Source of the DNA: Isoetes taiwanensis | Taxonomy: Eukaryota; Streptophyta; Lycopodiopsida; Isoetales; Isoetaceae | Reading direction: 5' to 3' | Length of the DNA: 64,000 nucleotides | Assembly: GCA_021234155.1 (NCBI GenBank) | Contig: JAJEKV010000097.1 | Coordinates: 3,835,370 to 3,899,369, forward strand | Shown: one piece after another, positions 56,009 through 64,000 of the stretch | Numbering within the stretch: position 1 is the stretch's first letter | Layout of the letters: each line of letters begins with the position of its first letter | Notes under the pieces: generated by a model | The model's database searches: none | Seen by the model: the letters and a program-made list of their open reading frames with translations, nothing else | Told to the model about the DNA's origin: nothing | Position numbers and translations under genes: made by a program

Positions 56009-59000
56009 AATTGTCAATGTAAGAACCATGTGGAACAAATAAAAAAATTGTACAAAAATAAAATAATACACAAAGTTCGGTGCATTATACAAAATATAAA
56101 AATACAAATAAGCATAAAGTATATAGGAAAATGGTATATTAAAAAACTATTTTCTCGAAATGGGCAAGAAAAAAAAAAACAAAACTATGATCATTAAAAT
56201 GCAAGAGGAGGGCGCGAATTTATGAATTAAGGTCAAGAAGCAAGAAAAAACAAGTGAAACTATAAAACTATCATTGAAAAAAATTAGCGCCATTATGCAC
56301 CTACCTCGAACTTTAAATCTTGATTCTGGAGTAGAGGATTGCATGCACCTCCGTTTTCTTCACATTGCACTCTTCGGCATCACCAGCGCCCATCAGTAAG
56401 TTATGAAAAGATTTTAGAAACTGTTGGAGATTATCCTGGGTGGTCTCCAACCGGGGCCTTACAAGTGTGTTTTGATGGTCAGGACCTCCAGATCACTTGA
56501 GGTGATCAATCTGCACTTTGCAAAAGAAACTCAATTTGCAAGGAAATCTCAAATCGCTTAGAGTCCCTAAAGCAAAAAAACTAGCAACACTCGACATTCA
56601 CCACACCATGCATCTACTTCAAAAGCACTTAAAATCTTTTACCGTGAGTGTGCTAGCCAACTCGAGAAAAGCTGTTGTGAAAGGTCTACAAGATAAAATG
56701 CTCCGCAGTTTCTCACAAATCAAATTCTGACCGGGTCAATTTTTGGTCAATGGCACGGGCCGGTGAGCTCGATTCTGCCAAATGCTGGACAATGATCTTT
56801 TGTGGCGAGACCAATTCCCACACCTAGGTGTGCTCCTCTAGGTCACGTGCATATGCTCATTTAGTCCAAACAGAGCTTAGATTCTTGCTGTAACATGTAC
56901 TGCCAGAGTCACAATGACAATGTCTGTGACAGTTTTTGCACTCTGATTGTTAGTAATATTTTTTTACGTTTTTTCTACTCTGAACACTCACTACTGATGC
57001 TCCTAATTGTTCAAACACCAATAGTATTTTGCTAACTTCTTTTGTGCTTAATAACAATGCAAAGTAAAATGAGTTTAATCACAATCTCACACAATCTTTT
57101 CCCAAATTCCGATTTTCATTAAGTCAAAACAAGAAATTCACAACCACGAGGTATTCAAGAATGCCCGACCGATCATCGAGAATAACTCAATCACAAAATA
57201 AATGTCAAGTTTCAAGAATTTCAAGGATATTTCATCACAAATGCCTCGTGATTTTGATTTCGGCGGGGAGGATCTTATGCAAGCTCAGAGGCGTCCGACT
57301 CCGTTCACGGTCTTCAAATCGCTTATAAGCCCTCGAAAAATTCTGGAACAAACCCCTTTTTAAAATCCCCGCCTTCGTCGGATCTTGGCAAATTCGCAAT
57401 CAATGCTACGGTTTTGGTTTAATTGGGCTGTTCTTTCAGGTGGAATAGGACAAAACCGCCAACAAATGCAATGATCACCCGTTTGCCCCAACGAAAGGGA
57501 GGTTTCTTGGCAAATTCAAATTTTAGGGTTCGACATGATATATCCCACGGCCGAGATCAAAAAGTGGGCCTAGGTATAAATAGAGATCCACATTCTATTT
57601 TCTTGATTACGTGGTCTCCTCCCACGCCAAGCTCGGCTTCGTGTTTAGACTTGGCATGCCAGGGGGACCCTTGGCGAGGATAAGAGGGTAGATAGATGGG
57701 GGTAGAATAGGAAAATTTTTGCATTTTTGGCATGGGGCACCCGGTTCCCAAGAAATGAAATTTGAAGGTCTATATAGGGTCTTTTTGAGATTTTTGTGCC
57801 AAGTGGCATACTTTCAAGGAGCTTCAAGATGGCAAGGACAAATCTTGGAAAAATAATATTTTGAAAAAATGAATGACTGGGCAAGGTCAATGTGATATGT
57901 GTTGGTCAAACAAGGTATTTTGCCCAAATGGATGATGAGGTGGCAATAGGTGAAAATGTAGTGGAAGGATAGAAAATAGGTCAACTAGGGTAAACAAGGC
58001 TAGTAGGTTCACTTCCCAAGGTAGTTTGATCATTTGGTTGACCAATTTTTGAGTTTGGTTAAAACTCGCCTAGTCATCATTTGATGATGTGGAGTGATGT
58101 GATGATGTGGAAATTTGGTGCTTAGGTGGCAACATGATGAATGAGACATGAAGGTAGCAAATGATGAGTGGACCAAAGTAGCTTTGGAGGTGATGACATG
58201 TGCATCTAGTCATCATGCCATGTCACTTGGATATGTGGCTAGGCATCTTTGTGTTTTTTGTATTTTTTGTGCTTAGCACATATGTTTTGCTTTAGCTACT
58301 TGGTATGGAGTGTGTGACAATGGAATGGCAAGGCATGAGATGAGAATGGTGATATAGAGTTCGATGCTAGGCAACTTTTAGATTTGACAACTTCCTTGGG
58401 AAATGTGCCCTAGGTCATGGTAGGTCAACTATGAAACAAATGGTTATACATGAAATACATGATGGTATAGGATGTGAAAAGGCAATGAGGGTGAAAAAAA
58501 TAGGATAAGGATGATGGTGTGATGGCACAAAAAGCAAATAGAGAATCTTTAGAATATGAGAAGGATAAGTACCATATCATAGCTTGCCATCTTCACAGGG
58601 GTCTTCCAAACCTCATAAGTGCCTTCAGAGCTAGAAAATGCATTCAATCCTTAGAATCCTTGGAGCTTGAGTTGTGAACTTGTGTCTTGACTTAAAGTCA
58701 TCCTTTGGGTTCTTCATCGGCATCTTTGTCTTCAAGTCTTTTTGGTCTCGGTATTCTTGGTCTTCAAGTTGTTTGCCACGTGATATTGCTTTCGGGGAGC
58801 CTTGTACATGTTGCCTCGCTATAGCCGAGCAACATGATGCTAAACAAAGGAGAGGATGTGGGCTGGTCCCCTCGGCTGTGACATTCGGTTAGAAAATTTG
58901 ACTATGGATATGAATATCTGGTGACAGGTGGTCTTGGCTGTTGGAATAATTGGCATGATCAAGTGGCCGGTGTTCTTCTTGTTTTGTTTGAACTTGTCTC

Positions 59001-59570
59001 TCTGAGTTGCCTTTAGGTGAGTGACTATGGGAGGCAACTTTTGGTAGCAGCTTGAGAAGATTTGGAAGCAATGGTCATATGTTCCAGGCTATAGTGATCA
59101 GATGGACATGGAAGGAAAACAAATGAGCACGGAATGACACTTAAAAACCGTTAGTATCTTCTCGCAATGCTTTTTCTCCATGGATGCATAGCTGCTTGAT
59201 AGGAATCTGCATTTGAAAAGAATACAAGTCTCATGTATATGCAGGCTAAGTTACATCCTGATGAGTTTGATCAGTCTGATGGATCTGGCAAGTGGTGCAA
59301 AATGTTAGCATCAACAAGATGAATTCTTGCTCAGCCTGAAGCAGCATTTGTTTGAAATCTGGCCTTCAGTCAGCAACCATCTTCTCTCTGAAAGTGCAAA
59401 CTGTTAAATAACACAACCTACTTTACTTAGAACTCTATGTTTTGTTTGATTTTCTTTCTTTTCTCCTTTTTATGTCTTTTATCATTTTAAACTTGAAATA
59501 CTAACAAAGACTCTGACAACTATTTCTGAGAATTATCACATAGTTCCTAACTAAAAGCATTACAACATGT
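56009..59570. other. Non-coding stretch, probably including the 3' end/LTR of the gypsy element
   Basis: No gene supported; frames such as 57423-57683 or 56518-56730 have no motif. Because the Ty3-gypsy element to the right is on the minus strand, its 3' untranslated part and 3' LTR should fall here, but I could not define TG...CA borders. Confidence 0.4.
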
Positions 59571-60666
59571 TTACTCAAATAAGATCAGGCAGACATGCTG
59601 CTCCCAATATCTTTTCAAGTGCAATGTGTTTATAGGATTAGCTAGCAATCTCCCTGTACCAATTTCTTGCAAAAGATAAGAACTCGTACCTGCAATTGCA
59701 TGGATCTTGAAAGGGCCTTCCCATAGGCCATCAAATTTACCTGCTGAATCTTCCTTTGCTTTATTCCACTTGAGCACCAATTCATTTACTTTGAAACTTC
59801 CTTGTAACTTGTGCGGCTTTGAAAGCTGCTATATCCTTAGCTTTTTCCTCGGGTTGACATTCTCGGCTTCCGGCCTCTCTTCTTCAAGCATCGAACTTTC
59901 TCATACCGCTCTGTAAGCATCCTCTAGCTGCATCTGGATCTTCATTGCCAACTTTGGTGATGGCAATTCTAGTTCAACTGGGACCCGCAGCTTCAACACC
60001 ATAGACAAGGCTAAAAGGTGTATGGTTAGTAGCATTTTTACAAAGGTCCTATATGCCCACAATGCATCATGCGGTTTAATATGCCAATCTTTTTTTATGA
60101 ACTTCAACTGTTTTTTTAGGATGCTCTTCAACACTTTGTTTGTTGATTCAAATTTTGTCCATTGCCTTGAGGATAATAGGCGCAACTTTTCACATGTTTG
60201 ACCTTTAATGCTTTGAGTAGATTACTAATGACATCATTTATGAACTGTGTTCCCCTATCAGATACAATTTTGAAAGGAATGCCAAACCTGGTGCATATGT
60301 GCTCATGTAAAAATCTTGCAGTTGTCAGAGCATTTGCCTGTCTAAGTGGAGTTGCTTCCACCCATTTAGTAAAATAATCTGTAGCAACTAGGATGTATTC
60401 ATGCCTACCTTGAGATTCAGGAAATATAGGCCCTATAAAATCCAATCCCCAAATTTGAAAAGGACCAGGAGATACAATACCAGTAAGAGCAACAGGTTGA
60501 AGGATTCTCCTACCATGAATTTGACACTTATGGCATCTTTTGATTGTCTCATAACAATCTTTTGAACAAACTTGGCGGTGAGCGCGACTGATGATCTTCT
60601 TTCGCGGTGGTTTCCAGCTGCAAAATGCCCACCACAAATGCCTTCATGACATGCTTCCACAATCAA
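59571..60666 (-). pseudogene. Gypsy integrase remnant
   Basis: HHCC-like region with CYETIKRCHKCQIHG, then the core with DFIGPIF, TDYFTKWVEATPLRQA, FGIPFKIVSDRGTQF and YYPQGNGQ. The catalytic glutamate motif (FESTNKVLKSILKK) appears in a different frame right after, so there is a 1-nt-type shift near 60150. The C-terminal end (59780-59571) reads GLWEGPFKIHAIAGTSSYLL, the usual GPF-I tail. Catalytic residues D, D and E are all recognisable, but not in one frame. Confidence 0.85.
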
Positions 60667-61599
60667 TTTCGGATCTGCGTTGACATCTCAACAAAGCCTC
60701 CATTATAATCAATCTTGCACAACACATCTCCTACCATCTTGAATGTTTTAGCTTTAGCTCTAAATCTTACGGTTTTGCTTAGTATCCATGTTTTAGGCAG
60801 CTCTCCATTCTGCGAGAATTCAATAAGGTCAAACGCCAATCCTCATTCATCTTGCTAGACAAAACAAGGTTGGTAGAATCTCAGTCTCTGAGGTGTTTCC
60901 ATGTCCCGCAATCCTTCAAAATCCTCAAATTCAAAAGCTCTCTCTCCCCGTGAGATAATCACTAGGGCTCTTAATGGTTTTGACCGCTTTGACCTTGAGA
61001 TTATAATCTTGAATTTTGCAGGCCCACCTCATAATTTGGCTTTGCTTTGACTTTTCCGAAATAATAATGGAAGGGGATTTTGGTGCATGAGCACCTTTAC
61101 CTCATTGTGTTGGACAATATGTCCAAGTCTTTGTAGGAACCACATTATTCTGCGACACTTTTTTCCAATCTAGCATATCTCATTTTACGTGTCCGACCAT
61201 ATCTTGCTTGTAAAGGCTATTATGCCATGATCCCCAGTAGTAGAGAAATGCCAACGGCTTTGTTAGTGATACTTATATAAGCTTTAAAAGGAAGACTATG
61301 ATCGGTGGTTTTAAAGCTTCTGATTGAGAAATTCGAGTGATGAGTAACTCAAAAAGCGACTGGCACTCGGTGTCCAATTTACTTCCATATGTTTGCTCTC
61401 ATGTTTCTTTGTACTTGCCTACTCTTGTCGATTTGCTATAGGACCCATAATATGTGAGAAATTAGGTACATAGATTCTTAAAAAACTAGTAAGTCCCATA
61501 AAGCTCTTTACTTGCCTCAGAGTTTTAGGTGGCACTACTTTCTTGAGTGCTTCCATCTTACCCTCTGAGACTTTGATTCCTTGAGCAGATACTTCATGT

Positions 61600-62080
61600 C
61601 CTAACAGTTCACCTTTTGAACATAGAAAGATACACTTCTTTGGGTTTAAGCATACACCACTTTCCCCTCCATGGACTCATAATCATAGTCCTAAGTTTCA
61701 TGTGTTGCTCTATCGGTGTTCCCGTGGCAAAGGTCATCAAAAAACACCTAAATTTATCAAGAGGCATGCTTTGAAAGATTTTATCCATAGCCCTCTCGAA
61801 TGTAGCGGATGCATTCATCAATCAAAGGGCATTTTTGCATGGCAAAAGGTTCCCCAGGGGTTATGAAGGAGGTCTTAGCTTGGTCTGCTTCCTTGATTTT
61901 AATCTGATTAAAACCTGAAAATCCATCTAGAAATGAATAAATCTCTTTACCAGCAGTTGCATGAAGTACCTCTTCTAGAAAGGGAAGTGGATAACAGTCT
62001 TTTATAGTAGCCTTATTAAGGTCTCTATAATCTATGCATATGCATATAGTTTTGTTCTTTTTCAACAGTGTACTATGCAT
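61600..62080 (-). pseudogene. Gypsy reverse transcriptase remnant
   Basis: Shows ICIDYRDLNKATIKDCYPLP, SFLDGFSGFNQIKIKEAD, KTSFITPGEPFA and MMNASATFERAMDKIF. The expected catalytic Y-x-DD block is replaced by FLMTFATG, so the enzyme is dead. RNase H between 61.6 and 60.7 kb is too damaged to trace. Confidence 0.85.
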
Positions 62081-62252
62081 GACAAACCATTTCAGGTTGG
62101 TTATCTCAGTGATAACCCGACTTCTTTCATCTTTAATAATTCTTCTCCTCGATCAAGGTTAGCAAGGATCTATTTATCTTTCTCGTTTTTGCATGATGGT
62201 TTGGTTCCCTCTTTCATCTTTATTTCAAATTCACATATCTCGGTTTTTACAC

Positions 62253-63800
62253 CTACCAACTCTTGTAATCCCATGCAAATACATCTTTCCATTCTTCAAA
62301 GAATTCTTGTAATGATGCTTCTTTTCTCGAAGTTTTAAACATATCTCCTAGAAACAGTTCTAATCTCATCATTCTTGGTAATAGTCGGGTTCTTTTACCT
62401 CTTTCTCTTTGTCGAGCATCTATTACGGTAATGGGATGCAGTTGTGCAATCTCTTCATGTTCCAACTCTTCTTCTTTGATAGCTCCTTCAAGAAGGTAAT
62501 CTAGCAAAGACACATACTCATAGGGCATCACGCTTCACAATTTTTCATCCCTTGGTATGTAATTCACACTCCATTTGTTAAATTTGCTCAACCAGCTCAA
62601 GGCTTCCTCTTTCAAGAATAGCATTTCTTGGTTCTTGGCTTGATACTCACCATTGACTGCCATATTAGTTGAGAGTCACCATAAATGGTTACTTCGATCA
62701 GTCCTAATGAAATAGCTTCACGCAAGCCCGGCCAAAGGGCTCACGTACTCAGCCATGTTGGAGGTTATGCCAACATGTATCCCGCCAACCTTTGAAAGCA
62801 ATGTTAGCACAATCTTTGATTATAGCGTAAGAAGATGCCACCCCTAAAGCTTAACGGATATTCCACCATCAAACCAGATGACACCCAAATTCTTGTGATC
62901 ATCGAGTTAGAAGAGTAAGAGGGTACCAATTCATCCGGAGATCCAGGGCTAGAGGTAGTTTGTAGAATCCCATGGTGCTTTGTTCAAGCATTTCTTCTTC
63001 AAAAACTACGATATTGGTACTCCCCGACTTGTTGTAGAGAGTTGTCCTTTTAACTCCATCGATATGGTACACTCTCCTTTTTGACCATACAGTGTCCGGC
63101 ATCAATCTGTGACATCCATCTCCCTCGCCAAGTAACAAGTCATAGATGTCGGTAGTCTTTGTTGCCAAACTTCGAAAAGCAACTACAAAAACTAGCTTGA
63201 ACCACAATCCCTTCGGGTTCCAATTTGGTACACCTCAGAACAACACCTAAAGGCATGATTTTAGCATTAGAAAATGATCTCAACACCATTGGTGAAGGTT
63301 TTGTGATCTTCAATCCACATTTTTGCATTATATCTTTGAGGCATCACATTCAAAGAAGAACCACCATCTAACAAAACTCTAGGAAGTTGATGAGTACCAA
63401 TTTTTTTTCTTGAACATGTAAAGGCACGGTGGTCTTCCTCTTCACGAGTCAGCACAATTTCAAAGCAAAAGACACCGTTTCTACATTACTAGAGTTGATC
63501 ACTTTACGCCTATAGCTAGGAGCAATCCTCGGCAGAGTCAATAAATCCAAAGTTACCTTAGAATTCTTAAGAATATGTTCAAAGTCATCCAAATCCTTAT
63601 CTTTTTCTCTGAAATCTTTCAGCAGGAGGCAGGAGCTATTACCTGATAAGCTTGATCTTCTTTTGAATTTCCTTCTCTTGGTGCCGACCTGGTTTGCATC
63701 CTTCTTGTTCTCGACCATAGCTCTAGTTTGTCTTGCCATGATTGCTTCCCCGAATGCTTCTTCTTCCAAGAATCTCACGATGCACTAGTCTCAACCTTTT
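62253..63800 (-). pseudogene. Gypsy gag/protease and linker remnant
   Basis: Protease block LPRVLLDGGSSLNVMPQ at about 63390-63340, preceded by a charged region (63778-63449). A linker follows with EEWKDVFAWDYKSW at about 62295-62253, the segment that normally leads into reverse transcriptase (E-F-x-DVFAW). Confidence 0.75.
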
Positions 63801-64000
63801 TGCCTTGTTCTTGTTTCTCCAAATACTCCTTCACCAAGCACCTATCCTCATAATGGCCAATCTCCTTGCGGAACTTGCACCTTTGGGCAAACCTTTCCAT
63901 AATGACCTTTTTTCCCACACTTCAAGCAAATACCTGTAATAACAAATGTCACTAGGGTGAGTATTCTTGGTGCAATGAATGCATGGTGGATAAGTTTTTA

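Larger units (their letters stand above)
59571..64000 (-). mobile_element. Ty3-gypsy LTR retrotransposon, decayed, truncated by the window edge
   Basis: Minus-strand order gag (63.8 kb), protease (63.4), linker (62.5), reverse transcriptase (62.1-61.6), integrase (60.6-59.6) is the Ty3-gypsy order. The protease motif LLDGGSSLNVMP is of the kind seen in Athila/Tat-type elements; lineage assignment is tentative. Many frameshifts. The 5' LTR lies beyond 64,000. Confidence 0.85.

Noticed and set aside
57000-59500. 3' LTR of the gypsy element
   Set aside because: Expected here, but no TG...CA borders, polypurine tract or second copy inside the window allow a boundary to be drawn.

Overview
The window is nuclear DNA of a land plant with a repeat-rich genome. 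The evidence is plant-type gene families (a CCX cation/calcium exchanger, an ABC1-like kinase of the plastid ABC1K7/8 type), short GT-AG introns, L1-type LINEs whose ORF1 carries DUF4283, a CACTA element with TNP2/DUF4218/DUF4216, Ty3-gypsy pol, and an LTR element primed by initiator tRNA-Met. Nothing here fixes the species; the large load of decayed nested elements would suit a fern or gymnosperm, but that is inference.

Layout. 1-3.1 kb: an intact intronless CCX exchanger gene. 3.5-5.1 kb: inverted-repeat elements and small duplications. 6.4-12.5 kb: a nearly complete LINE (LINE A) inserted in an older AT-rich element, with an 8-bp target duplication. 14.2-15.4 kb: a complete six-exon gene on the minus strand for a 206-residue four-helix membrane protein. 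17.1-31.1 kb: a decayed LINE (LINE B) split by an 11.2-kb LTR retroelement with two 1.56-kb LTRs, PBS and polypurine tract but no recognisable pol. 31.5-33.9 kb: exon-like pieces of an unidentified gene. 34.0-36.2 kb: a 2.16-kb inverted-repeat element carrying an array of the palindrome GGTATAAATTTATACC. 37.9-39.8 kb: the last seven exons of an ABC1K gene, with a frameshift and no kinase core found. 42.2-45.2 kb: a young 5'-truncated LINE (LINE C, minus strand) with an extra 175-codon ORF after ORF2. 46.0-48.3 kb: a direct duplication. 48.3-49.2 kb: a gene fragment between 40-bp direct repeats. 49.5-50.2 kb: a relic cut by a CACTA terminus at 50,226. 50.2-55.0 kb: the CACTA element (minus strand), itself carrying an 810-bp Mutator-type element with a 9-bp target duplication. 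55.1-56.0 kb: a very large, nearly perfect hairpin. 59.6-64.0 kb: a decayed Ty3-gypsy element running off the right edge.

Only the CCX gene and the 206-residue membrane protein gene look like intact host genes. The rest is nested transposable elements and host-gene relics. The most unusual structures are a dispersed family of 75-160-bp self-complementary elements sharing the core GGCGCCGCCT, the 0.93-kb hairpin, the GGTATAAATTTATACC array, five regularly placed hairpins in the leader of the LTR element, and the third ORF of LINE C.
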